Source: Actinomycetes bacterium (lineage in GTDB: Bacteria > Actinomycetota > Acidimicrobiia > Acidimicrobiales > JAJZXF01). From it: a DNA stretch of 40,226 nt. The notes under the pieces are model-generated. The model had not been told where the DNA came from, ran no database searches, and was given only the letters and a program-made list of their open reading frames with translations. The position numbers and the translations under genes are program-made. Location of the stretch: NCBI GenBank assembly GCA_021791755.1, contig JAJYWA010000010.1:1-40226 (forward strand), written 5' to 3'. Positions 18,220-27,064 of this stretch are shown piece after piece. Within the stretch, counting starts at the first letter, position 1, and each line of letters opens with the position of its first letter.

Positions 18220-18941
18220 CCTCATCCAACCTCAAGGTAATGCGCAGGGCGATCGATGGTTCAGAGATCGCTGAGGTGGATCTCGACCCCGCGGTGTTCG
18301 GCGTAGTTCCGAACGTGGCTCTGATGCACCAGGTCGTGGCTGCACAGGCAGCTGGAGCCCGCGCTGGCACGCAGTCCACTCGCACGCGCGCTGAAGTACG
18401 CGGGGGAGGCGCAAAGCCGTTTCGCCAGAAAGGGACCGGCCGTGCTCGGCAGGGTTCAACACGTGCTCCCCAATGGTCGGGTGGTGGTGTAGCGCTTGGT
18501 CCTAAGCCTCGCAGCTACAAGCAACGTACCCCCCGTAAGATGGCGCAGGCCGCCTTGCGATCGGCTCTTTCCGATCGCGCCGCGGAGGGCAGGGTATGTC
18601 TGGTCGACAGGTGGAGGTTCTCTGAACCGAAGACAAGAGACGCTGCGCGTGCGCTCGAGGCACTTGGCCTTGACGGCAGGCTGCTCGTGGTGATCGAGCC
18701 TGACGATCTGGTCGCGGCGCTGTCTTTTTCCAACCTGCGCTCCGTCAAGGTCGTCTGGCCCGGCCAGCTGAGCACATTTGATGTCCTCCGCAGCGACTGG
18801 GTGCTCTTCACTTCGGCGACGCTACCCGGTGTCAACCAAGGCGCCGAGGTTCCCGCAGGTGAGCCGGTGGACGATGTTGCGCCATCGGTTCCCGTCGCGG
18901 ATGCCGTTGATCGGGGATCGGACGAGGGTGAGCCGGCATGA
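18216..18941 (+). CDS. rplD: 50S ribosomal protein L4 with acidic C-terminal tail
   Basis: L4 lines the exit tunnel and in some bacteria represses the S10 operon. The core spans about residues 1-205, with the tunnel loop segment TRAEVRGGGAKPFRQKGTGR followed by ARQGSTRAPQWSGGGVALGPKPR. After this comes an acidic tail of about 35 residues (207-241, rich in Glu, Asp, Pro, Val) that typical L4 proteins of about 205-220 residues lack. The GTG at 18216 overlaps the rplC stop (GTGA), which points to coupled translation. L4 with its long upstream leader makes autogenous control a reasonable inference. Confidence 0.94.
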   Translation: MTSSNLKVMRRAIDGSEIAEVDLDPAVFGVVPNVALMHQVVAAQAAGARAGTQSTRTRAEVRGGGAKPFRQKGTGRARQGSTRAPQWSGGGVALGPKPRSYKQRTPRKMAQAALRSALSDRAAEGRVCLVDRWRFSEPKTRDAARALEALGLDGRLLVVIEPDDLVAALSFSNLRSVKVVWPGQLSTFDVLRSDWVLFTSATLPGVNQGAEVPAGEPVDDVAPSVPVADAVDRGSDEGEPA

Positions 18942-19228
18942 TTGATGCGTCCTCGGTGCTTGTCCGGCCCGTGGTATCGGAGAAGACCTATGCTTTGATG
19001 GAGGTGGGGACCTATGTGTTCGTGGTGGATCCCCGCGCCAGCAAGGTGGAGATCCGACGTGCAGTCGAAGATGCCTTCAACGTTCATGTCACCCGGGTCA
19101 ACACGCTCACTCGCAAGGGTAAGAAGCGCCGCGATCGCAAGACCAGGCGTGTAGGTTACCGTCCAACCGTCAAGCGTGCACTCGTCACCCTCGTCGAGGG
19201 TGACCGTATAGACGTGTTCGAGAGCTGA
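18938..19228 (+). CDS. rplW: 50S ribosomal protein L23
   Basis: L23 sits at the mouth of the exit tunnel and is the docking point for trigger factor and the signal recognition particle. The 96-residue length is normal. Conserved segments are [39 protein letters not shown] and [15 protein letters not shown]. The ATG overlaps the rplD stop (ATGA). Confidence 0.95.
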   Translation: MIDASSVLVRPVVSEKTYALMEVGTYVFVVDPRASKVEIRRAVEDAFNVHVTRVNTLTRKGKKRRDRKTRRVGYRPTVKRALVTLVEGDRIDVFES

Positions 19229-19244
19229 GGAGGGCGCGGATCAG

Positions 19245-20081
19245 ATGGCTCTTCGCAAACGTAAGCCGACCAGTGCAGGACGGCGCTTCCAGACGGTCGC
19301 GGACTTTGCCGAGATAACACGTTCGAAACCCGAGCGATCCTTGGTGGAACCTCGGCCGAGCTCGGGAGGTCGCAACAGCTATGGTCGCAAGACAGCGCGA
19401 CATCGGGGAGGCGGCCATAAGCGCCGTTACCGAGTGATCGATTTCAAGCGCGACAAGGACGGCGTTCCTGCGAAGGTAGCTGCTATCGAGTACGATCCCA
19501 ATCGCAACGCGAGGATCGCACTATTGCACTACGTTGACGGCGAGAAGCGCTACATCCTTGCGCCCGCGAAGGTGGAGGTGGGTGACGTGCTCCGGAGTGG
19601 CCAGGGATCAGAGATAAGGCCAGGTAATGCGATGCAGCTGCGCTACGTGCCCGTGGGGTCGTTGGTGCACAATATCGAGCTTCGTCCCGGCGCTGGTGGC
19701 AAGCTTGCTCGTGGCGCGGGCATGAATGCCCAGGTAGTCGCAAAAGAAGGAGCGTTCGCTACGCTGCGCCTTCCCTCCAGCGAGATGCGCAGAGTTCCGA
19801 TCGACTGTCGTTGCACCCTCGGCGAGGTGGGCAACGCTCCGGCAGAGCTCATCTCGATAGGTAAGGCGGGTCGCAACAGGTGGCGGGGTGTGCGTCCGCA
19901 GACTCGAGGAGTGGCGATGAACCCCGTTGATCACCCGCTGGGTGGGGGTGAGGGGAAGTCGTCAGGTGGGCGTCACCCTGTTTCTCCCTGGGGCAAGGCG
20001 GAGGGTCGGACGCGGTCTCGGCGCAAGAGCTCGGATCGCCTCATCGTGCGGCGACGTCGTACCAGAGGAGCTCGGAGATAG
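19245..20081 (+). CDS. rplB: 50S ribosomal protein L2
   Basis: L2 binds 23S rRNA near the peptidyl-transferase centre and is needed for subunit joining. The 278-residue product is of normal length with [19 protein letters not shown], the nucleic-acid binding fold in the middle, and the conserved C-terminal region [20 protein letters not shown] followed by [18 protein letters not shown], which contains the universally conserved histidine of the [10 protein letters not shown] loop. GAGGAGGG precedes the ATG. It follows rplW by 16 nt. Confidence 0.96.
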   Translation: MALRKRKPTSAGRRFQTVADFAEITRSKPERSLVEPRPSSGGRNSYGRKTARHRGGGHKRRYRVIDFKRDKDGVPAKVAAIEYDPNRNARIALLHYVDGEKRYILAPAKVEVGDVLRSGQGSEIRPGNAMQLRYVPVGSLVHNIELRPGAGGKLARGAGMNAQVVAKEGAFATLRLPSSEMRRVPIDCRCTLGEVGNAPAELISIGKAGRNRWRGVRPQTRGVAMNPVDHPLGGGEGKSSGGRHPVSPWGKAEGRTRSRRKSSDRLIVRRRRTRGARR

Positions 20082-20111
20082 CCGTGCGAATACCCATGCG
20101 AGGAGGTCTGA

Positions 20112-20390
20112 ATGCCGCGTAGTCTCAAGAAGGGCCCCTTTGTGGATGATCATCTGCTCAAAAAGGTGGACAAACTGAACGCCGCCAATGAAAAGCGCGT
20201 GATCAAGACGTGGTCACGACGCTCAACCATCATCCCTGAGATGGTGGGGCACACGATCGCGGTGCACGATGGTCGCAAGCACGTTCCCGTTTACATCACG
20301 GAGTCGATGGTAGGGCACAAGCTGGGAGAGTTCGCGCCTACCCGCACATTTCGCTACCATGCTGGCCAGGAACGCGGAGCGAGGCGATAG
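20112..20390 (+). CDS. rpsS: 30S ribosomal protein S19
   Basis: S19 forms the head of the small subunit with S13 and contacts the A-site finger. The 92-residue protein starts [19 protein letters not shown] and has [22 protein letters not shown] and [14 protein letters not shown] full AGGAGG (20101-20106) lies 5 nt before the ATG, one of the strongest ribosome binding sites here. Confidence 0.96.
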   Translation: MPRSLKKGPFVDDHLLKKVDKLNAANEKRVIKTWSRRSTIIPEMVGHTIAVHDGRKHVPVYITESMVGHKLGEFAPTRTFRYHAGQERGARR

Positions 20391-20392
20391 GG

Positions 20393-21115
20393 TTGGCCGT
20401 CACCACCGTCAATGGTGTTCCTGGTTCAAGGGCAGTGCTTCGTTTCAGCCGAATGTCGGCGTTCAAGGCGCGTCAGGTGTTGGACTTGATTCGGGGTCAA
20501 GATGCCGACCGAGCCCTCGATATACTGCGCGAATGTGACCGTGCTGCGGCGCGGGTAGTGTACAAAGTCCTCGCATCAGCTCTAGCAAACGCGGAGAACA
20601 ACGACGGTCGAGCGAGGGACGATCTTTACGTTGCCGCCTGCTATGCAGATGAAGCTGCCACGCTGAAGCGTTGGCGGCCGAGAGCCCGTGGCAGGGCCAC
20701 CCGGATAAGAAAGCGCTCGTGTCATATAACAGTTGTTGTAGCGAGGATGCCGGATGAGCGTTTGCGCCGCAGCCGCGCGGTCAAGGCAGAGCGCGCTAGC
20801 ACGCACCGTTCGCGTAGGGTCGCCGGTGCTCGGCGTGCAGCGGCGATGGCTGCAACCGCCGCCGGGCTGGCGCCGGAGGCTTCGACGGGCGTCGCGAAGA
20901 TTGCCGAGCCTGGTGATGGCCAGAGTGGGCGGGATCACGATGCGGTCGAGGCGCCTGAGAACGTGGTCGCGGGGGATGGAGATGACGAAGCTTTGCCTGA
21001 CGAGGATGTGGTCGAGGATGTGGTCGAGGATGTGGTCGAGGATGTCCAAGATGGTGACGAGGAGCGAGTGGAGGTTCAGGTGAAAGACAATCCGAGCGAC
21101 GGCAAGGATCTTTGA
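20393..21115 (+). CDS. rplV: 50S ribosomal protein L22 with long acidic C-terminal extension
   Basis: L22 lines the exit tunnel with its beta-hairpin, visible here as [20 protein letters not shown] (92-111), the macrolide-related constriction. The core ends near residue 120. Residues about 121-240 are an added tail: first basic and Ala-rich, then strongly acidic, with the repeat [13 protein letters not shown] encoded by 12-bp tandem repeats at 21002-21045. Usual L22 proteins have about 110-120 residues; actinobacterial ones are often longer, but this doubles the length. The TTG start has GAGG (20381-20384) 8 nt upstream. The end overlaps the open frame of rpsC. Confidence 0.93.
   Translation: MAVTTVNGVPGSRAVLRFSRMSAFKARQVLDLIRGQDADRALDILRECDRAAARVVYKVLASALANAENNDGRARDDLYVAACYADEAATLKRWRPRARGRATRIRKRSCHITVVVARMPDERLRRSRAVKAERASTHRSRRVAGARRAAAMAATAAGLAPEASTGVAKIAEPGDGQSGRDHDAVEAPENVVAGDGDDEALPDEDVVEDVVEDVVEDVQDGDEERVEVQVKDNPSDGKDL
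21002..21045 (+). repeat. 12-bp tandem repeats in rplV
   Basis: GAGGATGTGGTC occurs three times perfectly (21002-21013, 21014-21025, 21026-21037), then a partial GAGGATGT. Each unit encodes Glu-Asp-Val-Val. The unit is a multiple of three, so copy-number changes would keep the frame. Confidence 0.9.
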
Positions 21116-21117
21116 GC

Positions 21118-22242
21118 GTGGGCCAAAAGGTCAATCCATACGGTTTCAGGCTTGGTGTTACTACCGACTGGAAGTCCCGGTGGTTCATGGAGCGCGGGTA
21201 TCAAGATTGTGTTGTGGAAGATTGGAAGATCCGGGACCACCTCATGTCACAGCTGGAATCTGCCGCTGTCAGTAGGATCGAAGTGGAGCGCACTCGTGAC
21301 AGGATTCGCATCGATGTTCACACGGCACGGCCTGGAATTGTTATTGGCCGAAGAGGGTCGGAGGCTGAACGGCTCAAGAAAGAGATCGAAGAAATAACCG
21401 GCCTGTTCAACAGGATCACATTGAACGTTCAGGAGATCAAGCAGCCCGAGCTCGATGCGGCTCTCATGGCTCAGGGGATTGCTGACCAGCTGGCGCGCCG
21501 GGTCAGCTTCCGACGAGCGATGAAACGTGCTATCCAGACGGTGCAGAAGGCCGGCGGGCAGGGGGTCCGCGTTCAGTGCTCTGGTCGGCTGGGCGGCTCG
21601 GAGATGGCTCGCAAGGAGGCCTACAGAGAAGGTCGTGTGCCGTTGCATACAATCCGGGCCGACATTGACTACGGCTTCCGGGAGGCAAGGACGATCTCAG
21701 GCAGGATCGGTGTGAAGGTCTGGATATACAAAGGCGACATCCTTCCCTACAAGGTATCTTCCGACGAGAAGATCACGAAGGAAGCAGCAATGGCAGCGGG
21801 AGCGACGTCGGGGCAGAGTGCAGCCCGTCCTCGGCGACTGATATCTGCTGGAGGTGGCCGGCGAAGGGCGGGGATCTCTGCGCAGCCTGGCTCTGGCGAA
21901 GTTGGCGGAGTGCAGGGAGGTACGCCCACGACGGTCCCAGCGGAAGGTGGCGAGCCCGTGGTCGACCAGTCTGCTCCGACCTCGCCGGCGACTGTGGCCG
22001 ACGTCCCTGGCGCTGTCGGAGATCTTTCTCCAGCTAGTGCAGGAACCGCCGTTGTTGATGACCGCGGCGCGGTCGCCGGTGGCGATTTGCCGTCAGGGTC
22101 GTCGTCCGGGGCTGTGTCGGGGGCTGCCGTGATGCCGGAGGCGGACGACTTGGAGAAGATGCTCGAGGAGGAGGAGGAGATCGAGCGCAGAGCACGGTCT
22201 GAGCACCACGAGGCCCCGCATTTTCGCAAGGAGAGTGACTGA
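21118..22242 (+). CDS. rpsC: 30S ribosomal protein S3 with long C-terminal extension
   Basis: S3 forms the mRNA entry site of the small subunit. GTG 21118 gives the canonical [12 protein letters not shown] start and has AAGGA 9 nt upstream; TTG 21112, overlapping the rplV stop, is the alternative but lies only 3 nt after that AAGGA. The KH domain (with [16 protein letters not shown]) and the C-terminal S3 domain ([21 protein letters not shown] is its core region, in part) end near residue 220. A tail of about 150 residues follows: Gly/Ala/Pro/Val-rich, then an acidic helix [20 protein letters not shown] near the end. S3 is usually 210-280 residues; this is 374. Confidence 0.93.
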   Translation: MGQKVNPYGFRLGVTTDWKSRWFMERGYQDCVVEDWKIRDHLMSQLESAAVSRIEVERTRDRIRIDVHTARPGIVIGRRGSEAERLKKEIEEITGLFNRITLNVQEIKQPELDAALMAQGIADQLARRVSFRRAMKRAIQTVQKAGGQGVRVQCSGRLGGSEMARKEAYREGRVPLHTIRADIDYGFREARTISGRIGVKVWIYKGDILPYKVSSDEKITKEAAMAAGATSGQSAARPRRLISAGGGRRRAGISAQPGSGEVGGVQGGTPTTVPAEGGEPVVDQSAPTSPATVADVPGAVGDLSPASAGTAVVDDRGAVAGGDLPSGSSSGAVSGAAVMPEADDLEKMLEEEEEIERRARSEHHEAPHFRKESD

Positions 22243-22244
22243 CC

Positions 22245-22682
22245 GTGCTCATGCCACGGAAGGTGAAACATCGCAAGCAGCATCGGGGGCGTCTGAGCGG
22301 CATGACCAAGGGTGCAGCTACGGTGGCATTCGGTGACTACGGGATCCAGGCACTCGAGCCCGGCTGGCTTACCGCGCGCCAGATCGAGGCCGCTCGTATC
22401 GCCATGACCAGGCATATTCGCCGTGGTGGCAAGGTATGGATCCGCGTGTTCCCCGACAAGCCGGTAACTCAAAAGCCGGCGGAGACTCGGATGGGATCAG
22501 GGAAGGGAAATCCAGAGCACTGGGTGGCGGTGGTGAGGCCAGGGAGAATGCTCTTCGAGCTTTCTGGAGTGGACGAGACGTTGGCGCGTGCTGCGATGAG
22601 TCGTGCTATTCAGAAGCTTCCGTTCAAGGCGCGTGTCGTAGTTCGGGCATCGGCGGCCGACATTCGACAGGTGGAGGGCTAG
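22245..22682 (+). CDS. rplP: 50S ribosomal protein L16
   Basis: L16 helps position tRNA in the A and P sites of the large subunit. The 145-residue protein begins with the hallmark [18 protein letters not shown] and includes [37 protein letters not shown] and [10 protein letters not shown]. The GTG start has AAGGAGAGTGA just upstream, reaching into the end of rpsC. Length and motifs are ordinary. Confidence 0.96.
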   Translation: MLMPRKVKHRKQHRGRLSGMTKGAATVAFGDYGIQALEPGWLTARQIEAARIAMTRHIRRGGKVWIRVFPDKPVTQKPAETRMGSGKGNPEHWVAVVRPGRMLFELSGVDETLARAAMSRAIQKLPFKARVVVRASAADIRQVEG

Positions 22683-22723
22683 ATGCCGGAATTCCACAAT
22701 CTGCAAGGATCGCGGAGGCAGCT

Positions 22724-23182
22724 ATGACCAAGAGCCTAGAGCTGATCGAGCTGGACGACGACGAGCTTGATAATCGCCTGGCCCAGTCGAGCCAGGAGCT
22801 TTTCAATCTCCGGTTCCAGCTTGCGACTGGCCGCCTCGACAATTCAGCACGTATTCGGGAAGTCAAGCGAGACGTCGCGAGGATCTTGACCGAGATGCGT
22901 GCGCGAGAGCTGAAGGGCATTTCGTGGGTGGAGGGCGCCACTCTCCAGGAACCTGGGCGTGTGCGCTTGGCGCCACCTTCTCCACCTCATGAAGGCGCCG
23001 AATCCCAGCCTCCGAGCGAAGCCGGCGAGGCCGCCCCCGAGGCGCCCGCGGCCGCGGCCGCGGGCGTTAGCGAGACTGAGATCGCTCCGACTGAAGGCAG
23101 TCGTGTGGACAATGAGGTTGCAAATGAGAATGGCGATGCAGACAGCGCGAGCGAGTCTGGTGCAGGGATCGTCGGTGGCTGA
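22724..23182 (+). CDS. rpmC: 50S ribosomal protein L29 with C-terminal extension
   Basis: L29 lies at the tunnel exit beside L23. From ATG 22724, with GGAGG (22714-22718) 5 nt before it, the protein is 152 residues. The first 68 or so are a normal L29 (DELDNRLAQSSQELFNLRFQ and LATGRLDNSARIREVKRDVARI). Residues about 70-152 are an added Pro/Ala/Glu-rich, low-complexity acidic tail (APEAPAAAAAG, then Asn/Glu/Ser-rich). Ordinary L29 has 60-80 residues, so this is about twice the usual size. The open frame continues upstream to 22436 but that part overlaps rplP and is not L29. Confidence 0.92.
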   Translation: MTKSLELIELDDDELDNRLAQSSQELFNLRFQLATGRLDNSARIREVKRDVARILTEMRARELKGISWVEGATLQEPGRVRLAPPSPPHEGAESQPPSEAGEAAPEAPAAAAAGVSETEIAPTEGSRVDNEVANENGDADSASESGAGIVGG

Positions 23183-23192
23183 AGGAGACATT

Positions 23193-23477
23193 GTGACAAC
23201 TGAGGTATCGTCATCGGGTTCCGGGCGGGATACCCGCAGGAAGGTACGCGAAGGATTGGTCCTGTCGGACGCTATGGATGCCACCGTGGTGGTGGTGGTG
23301 CGAGACCGCGTGCGCCATCCTCGTTACCGGAAGACCGTGACTCGGACTAAGAAGCTATATGCGGACGACCCCGGCAATGAAGCGAGGGCTGGCGACAGGA
23401 TCCTGCTCGCGGAGACAAGGCCTTTGTCAAAGCTCAAGCGTTGGCGTGTGGTCGAGGTCCTGGAGCGTGTCAGATGA
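23193..23477 (+). CDS. rpsQ: 30S ribosomal protein S17
   Basis: S17 binds helix 11 of 16S rRNA early in assembly. I choose GTG 23193 because GAAGGAG (23181-23187) lies 5 nt upstream and the 94-residue product is of normal length; the frame stays open much further upstream inside rpm[21 protein letters not shown] and [20 protein letters not shown] are conserved, and the end [17 protein letters not shown] is typical. An N-terminal dozen residues are Ser/Thr-rich. The stop overlaps the rplN ATG. Confidence 0.94.
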   Translation: MTTEVSSSGSGRDTRRKVREGLVLSDAMDATVVVVVRDRVRHPRYRKTVTRTKKLYADDPGNEARAGDRILLAETRPLSKLKRWRVVEVLERVR

Positions 23478-23842
23478 TCCAGCAAGAGTCGCGATTGAGG
23501 GTTGCCGACAACTCCGGCGCACGGGAAGTGCTGTGCATCAGGGTCCTTGGTGGCTCTGGGAGACGCTACGCCGGGATCGGAGACGAGTTTGTGGCCACAG
23601 TCAAGGACGCGCTTCCAGGCGTGGCGGTCAAGAAGGGTGACGTGGTCCGCTGCGTGGTCGTACGCACCAAGAAGGAGGGTCGCCGAGCTGACGGGAGCTA
23701 TATCCGCTTTGACGAGAACGCGGCTGTTCTCATCAATGACCAGCGACTGCCCCGGGGCACCCGCATTTTCGGCCCGGTTGGTCGGGAGCTTCGAGACAAG
23801 AGGTTCATGCGTATAGTTTCACTGGCGCCCGAGGTCATATAG
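23474..23842 (+). CDS. rplN: 50S ribosomal protein L14
   Basis: L14 forms an inter-subunit bridge and binds the silencing factor RsfS. The 122-residue length from ATG 23474 is exactly the family norm. [20 protein letters not shown] opens it, and [27 protein letters not shown] and [13 protein letters not shown] are conserved. GGAG lies 8 nt upstream, and the ATG overlaps the rpsQ stop. Confidence 0.96.
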   Translation: MIQQESRLRVADNSGAREVLCIRVLGGSGRRYAGIGDEFVATVKDALPGVAVKKGDVVRCVVVRTKKEGRRADGSYIRFDENAAVLINDQRLPRGTRIFGPVGRELRDKRFMRIVSLAPEVI

Positions 23843-24147
23843 TGCGTATTCGCAAAGGAGATCGCGTACGAGTGCTCACGGGCAAGGAGGCCGGGCGTGA
23901 GGGTGAGGTCATGCGAGCCTTCCCGCGCAAGGGAACGGTGCTGGTTGCTGGGGTCAATATGGCGAAGCGGCACGCGCGCCCGAGTGGGAGCACGATGCAG
24001 GGAGGCATAATCGACAAGGACATGCCGTTGGCTGTGTCTGCCGTCGCGATCGTATGTCACAGCTGTGGGCCGACCCGCATCGGCGTGCGCTTCGATGAGC
24101 AGGGCCGTAAGGTGCGCGTGTGCCGCAAGTGCGAGGGTGACTTGTGA
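23842..24147 (+). CDS. rplX: 50S ribosomal protein L24, zinc-ribbon form
   Basis: L24 is an early assembly protein near the tunnel exit. The 101-residue protein has the KOW segment [19 protein letters not shown] at the N-terminus. C72, C75, C94 and C97 form two CxxC pairs (VCHSCGPTR and VCRKCEGD), which would bind zinc as in the cysteine-containing L24 forms. The GTG start shares its G with the rplN TAG stop. Confidence 0.95.
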   Translation: MRIRKGDRVRVLTGKEAGREGEVMRAFPRKGTVLVAGVNMAKRHARPSGSTMQGGIIDKDMPLAVSAVAIVCHSCGPTRIGVRFDEQGRKVRVCRKCEGDL

Positions 24148-24815
24148 CGCCTCCAGACACTGAGACGGCAGGCAAGGCCCGCGGGGCATCCAAGAAGCAA
24201 GCTGCAAGCTCACACGCTCGCGGGGCGGAGCTGAAAGAGCAAAGAGGCCAGAAGGTGTCGCCAACCGTGCCGCGGTTAAAACTCCGTTACGAACAGGAGG
24301 TTCGCGATCAGCTACGTTCGCAGCTCGGACTGACGAACGTGATGGAGGTTCCGCGGCTGAGCAAGATCGTGGTGAACATGGGCGTGGGGCGTGCTACTCA
24401 GCAGCAGTCATTGATCGATGGGGCGGTACGAGATCTCGAAGCCATAGCGGGTCAGCGCCCGATTGTGACAAAGGCGCGACGGTCGATCGCGGCATTCAAG
24501 CTGCGCGAGGGCAATGCGATAGGCGCGAAGGTCACTGTAAGAGGTGATAGGGCATGGGAGCTATTTGATCGTCTGGTCAGCATCGCGATACCGCGGATCA
24601 GGGACTTTCGAGGGTTGCCGCCGAATTCGTTTGATGGGAACGGCAATTACACGTTTGGCGTTGTTGAACAGGTTGTGTTCCCCGAGATCGACTACGACAA
24701 AGTTGATGCAGTTCGAGGAATGGACATAACCATCGTGACGACAGCGCGTGATGACAGAGGTGGTCGGGCATTTCTGACTGCTTTTGGGTTCCCCCTGCGC
24801 TCAGAGGCGTCATAG
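24144..24815 (+). CDS. rplE: 50S ribosomal protein L5, with possible N-terminal extension
   Basis: L5 binds 5S rRNA and forms the B1b bridge with S13. Two starts are credible. GTG 24144 overlaps the rplX stop (GTGA), has GAGGG 6 nt upstream and gives 223 residues with a basic, Ala/Lys-rich addition of about 37 residues. GTG 24255 has AGAGG 7 nt upstream and gives 186 residues, the family norm. The core is clear: [46 protein letters not shown] and [21 protein letters not shown] list the longer form because of the coupled overlap; the choice is uncertain. Confidence 0.9.
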   Translation: MTPPDTETAGKARGASKKQAASSHARGAELKEQRGQKVSPTVPRLKLRYEQEVRDQLRSQLGLTNVMEVPRLSKIVVNMGVGRATQQQSLIDGAVRDLEAIAGQRPIVTKARRSIAAFKLREGNAIGAKVTVRGDRAWELFDRLVSIAIPRIRDFRGLPPNSFDGNGNYTFGVVEQVVFPEIDYDKVDAVRGMDITIVTTARDDRGGRAFLTAFGFPLRSEAS

Positions 24816-24834
24816 AGGCCTGGAGGAGAGTCAA

Positions 24835-25020
24835 GTGGCAAAGAAGGCGCTGGTTCAAAAGCAGCAGCGAAAGCCAAAGTTCAAGGTGCGCGCGTACACG
24901 CGCTGTCGTCGATGCGGCCGACCGAAGGCTGTTTACCGCAAGTTCGGACTGTGCCGGATTTGCTTGCGGCAGATGGTGCACAATGGAGAGGTTCCTGGTG
25001 TTACGAAGGCCAGTTGGTGA
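24835..25020 (+). CDS. rpsZ: 30S ribosomal protein S14 type Z (zinc-binding)
   Basis: A 61-residue S14 of the short zinc-binding type, a late-assembling protein of the 30S head. C24, C27, C40 and C43 (RCRRCGR and GLCRICLR) make the zinc site. The GTG start has a strong GGAGGAG (24822-24828) 6 nt upstream; the open frame reaches back to 24784 but that part is not S14. The product ends with the typical [11 protein letters not shown]. Confidence 0.96.
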   Translation: MAKKALVQKQQRKPKFKVRAYTRCRRCGRPKAVYRKFGLCRICLRQMVHNGEVPGVTKASW

Positions 25021-25099
25021 ACGGCGCCCGGTGATGTGCAAGGCGTTCAATCAGTGCCGGAATCAGTGCTCGCACACACAGACGGACGGGAGGATGTAC

Positions 25100-25123
25100 G
25101 TGATCGGTGGTGATCTACGATGA
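25100..25123 (+). CDS. Possible 7-residue leader peptide coupled to rpsH
   Basis: GTG 25100 opens a 7-codon frame (MIGGDLR, with a longer version MYVIGGDLR from ATG 25094) whose TGA overlaps the rpsH ATG as ATGA. GGGAGG (25088-25093) is 6 nt before this GTG, the proper spacing, whereas rpsH itself has no good site. It may bring ribosomes to rpsH by coupling. Chance occurrence cannot be excluded for such a short frame. Confidence 0.35.
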   Translation: MIGGDLR

Positions 25124-25524
25124 CCATGACGGACTCCATCGCTGACATGCTGACGCGTGTTCGCAACGCGAACGTCGCAATGCATGACAGCGTGAAGATG
25201 CCGGGATCGAAGTTGAAGGAGGCGCTGGCGGCGATCCTGGAGCAAGAGGGATATATTGCCGGCTTTCGAGTCAGTGCTGAGCAGGGCCCTCCCTTTAGCG
25301 TGTTGGAGATCGATTTGAAGTATGCTGCGGACCGCCGAAGGGCGATCGCAGGCCTGCGACGGGTGTCGAAACCCGGCCTTCGGGTCTACGCGCGCTCCGA
25401 TAAGCTCCCGCGGGTTCTAGGTGGAATGGGCATAGCGGTGCTTTCGACCAGCCGCGGGCTGATGACTGACCGGGACGCGCGTAAGAACAAGCTTGGAGGA
25501 GAGGTGCTCTGCTATGTATGGTGA
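25120..25524 (+). CDS. rpsH: 30S ribosomal protein S8
   Basis: S8 binds the central domain of 16S rRNA and in some bacteria represses the spc operon. The 134-residue product begins with the canonical [17 protein letters not shown] and has [21 protein letters not shown] and the end [10 protein letters not shown]. Only weak Shine-Dalgarno sequence lies just before the ATG; a small reading frame ending on it may supply ribosomes. The 99-nt gap before it holds a direct repeat AATCAGTGC at 25049-25057 and 25061-25069. Confidence 0.96.
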   Translation: MTMTDSIADMLTRVRNANVAMHDSVKMPGSKLKEALAAILEQEGYIAGFRVSAEQGPPFSVLEIDLKYAADRRRAIAGLRRVSKPGLRVYARSDKLPRVLGGMGIAVLSTSRGLMTDRDARKNKLGGEVLCYVW

Positions 25525-25595
25525 CCTCTGCAGGCGCCGGAGGCCGCAATCGCCGGCTTCGCGGCGATCACAGCTGTCGAGAACGGAGCGTCGAA

Positions 25596-26135
25596 GTGTC
25601 TAGGGTAGGTAGTGCTCCGATTTCGTTGCCACATGGCGTACTGGTGGAGGTTGAGCAAGGCTCTGTGTCGGTGAGTGGTCCGCGCGGGTCGCTCGAGAGG
25701 AAGGTGCCTGCCGGAATAAGCCTCAGTGTCGATGAGCAAGTGCTCGTTGTGAGGAGGTCAGACGATGAGCGGCGTTCGCGAGCGCTTCATGGCCTGACGC
25801 GGGCTCTGGTCAACAACATGGTCTTGGGCGTGACTGAGGGGTTCTCGAAGGACCTCGAGTTGGTGGGCGTCGGTTACAGGGTGGTGTCGAAGGGCCCCGG
25901 CCAGCTCGAATTCGCTCTAGGCTTTTCCCACCCAGTCGTTGTGAACGCGCCTGAAGGTGTCGCGTTCGAGGTGGCAGCGCCGAACCGGGTGAGAGTTGTG
26001 GGCAATGACAAGGAGTTGGTAGGCCAGGTGGCGGCTGACATCCGCCAGCTTCGCAAGCCCGAGCCCTACAAGGGCAAGGGAGTGCGCTATGCAGGGGAAC
26101 GGGTTCTCAGGAAAGCCGGAAAGGCGAACAAGTGA
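25596..26135 (+). CDS. rplF: 50S ribosomal protein L6
   Basis: L6 lies near the factor-binding site of the large subunit. GTG 25596 has GGAG (25585-25588) 7 nt upstream and gives 179 residues starting [11 protein letters not shown], the family pattern. [12 protein letters not shown] and the C-terminal [22 protein letters not shown] are typical. The frame is open back to 25518 but that extension is unlike L6. Confidence 0.95.
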   Translation: MSRVGSAPISLPHGVLVEVEQGSVSVSGPRGSLERKVPAGISLSVDEQVLVVRRSDDERRSRALHGLTRALVNNMVLGVTEGFSKDLELVGVGYRVVSKGPGQLEFALGFSHPVVVNAPEGVAFEVAAPNRVRVVGNDKELVGQVAADIRQLRKPEPYKGKGVRYAGERVLRKAGKANK

Positions 26136-26500
26136 TGAGCGAAGGCGGCAGAAAGGCAATCTTGCGAGCGCGGCGTCACGCGCATATCAGGCAACGTGTC
26201 AGCGGCGTCACTGAAAGGCCAAGGCTGTCCGTGCGCAGATCGAACCGGCATATCGTTGCGCAGGTGATCGATGATTCTCGAGGGCATACGCTCGCAGCGG
26301 CCTCCAGCCTGGAGCCCGCGGTGCGTGCCGCAGGCGGCACGGGCAACGTGGCTAGCGCTGGCCGTGTCGGCGACCTCGTAGCTCGACGGGCTCTCGATGC
26401 AGGCGTGACATCCGTCGTCTTCGATAGGGGTGGTTTTCGCTTTCATGGCCGGGTGGCAGCGCTTGCTCGGGCTGCAAGAGAAGCAGGTTTGGAGCTGTAG
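26135..26500 (+). CDS. rplR: 50S ribosomal protein L18
   Basis: L18 binds 5S rRNA with L5. The 121-residue product has [38 protein letters not shown] and the end [28 protein letters not shown]. The ATG at 26135 shares its A with the rplF stop; a GTG at 26132 would add one residue and overlap as GTGA. Length is normal. Confidence 0.95.
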   Translation: MSEGGRKAILRARRHAHIRQRVSGVTERPRLSVRRSNRHIVAQVIDDSRGHTLAAASSLEPAVRAAGGTGNVASAGRVGDLVARRALDAGVTSVVFDRGGFRFHGRVAALARAAREAGLEL

Positions 26501-27064
26501 ATGGTAGATCCCCAGTACGAGGAGCGTACAATCAGGGTCAACAGGGTGGCGAAAGTCGTCAAGGGTGGCCGGCGGTTCTCGTTCACAGCCCTGATGGTCG
26601 TGGGTGACGTCAATGGCAGGGTCGGCCTTGGCTACGGCAAGGCCAAGGAGGCCGGGCTTGCGGTTCAGAAAGGCCTCGAGGACGCCCGCAAGAACATCTT
26701 CGACGTGCCTCTCGCCGGTGGGACCATTACCCATCCTGTCATCGGCACGAGCGGCGCGGGTCGCGTCCTGCTGAAACCAGCAGCGCCTGGCACGGGCGTT
26801 ATCGCTGGTGGGGCTGCCCGCGCGATACTCGAGATGGCAGGCGTGCGCGACGTTCTGACCAAGTCACTTGGTTCGTCGAACGGTATCAATGTGGCGCATG
26901 CGACAGTCGCCGGCCTCAAGGCGCTAAGGGATCCTGATGACGTGTCGTCGCTGCGTGGCAAGCCAGCCGAGGAAGTCGTCCCAGCGGGAGTTCTAAGGGC
27001 TTGGCGCGCCCGGAAGGATCATGGCGATGCAGGCGGGCTGGCAAGAGAGGGCGGGCTCACATGA
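26501..27064 (+). CDS. rpsE: 30S ribosomal protein S5
   Basis: S5 helps form the mRNA entry helicase and affects accuracy. The 187-residue protein has [40 protein letters not shown] and [19 protein letters not shown], the spectinomycin-region and double-stranded-RNA-binding part, and then [23 protein letters not shown]-terminal tail of about 30 residues is basic. The ATG directly follows the rplR stop, and its own stop overlaps the rpmD ATG. Confidence 0.96.
   Translation: MVDPQYEERTIRVNRVAKVVKGGRRFSFTALMVVGDVNGRVGLGYGKAKEAGLAVQKGLEDARKNIFDVPLAGGTITHPVIGTSGAGRVLLKPAAPGTGVIAGGAARAILEMAGVRDVLTKSLGSSNGINVAHATVAGLKALRDPDDVSSLRGKPAEEVVPAGVLRAWRARKDHGDAGGLAREGGLT

Noticed and set aside
22436-22723. 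Upstream extension of the rpmC frame
   Set aside because: Lies inside rplP in another frame and has no L29 similarity; ATG 22724 has GGAGG.
22959-23192. Upstream extension of the rpsQ frame
   Set aside because: Lies inside rpmC in another frame; GTG 23193 has GAAGGAG and gives a normal S17.
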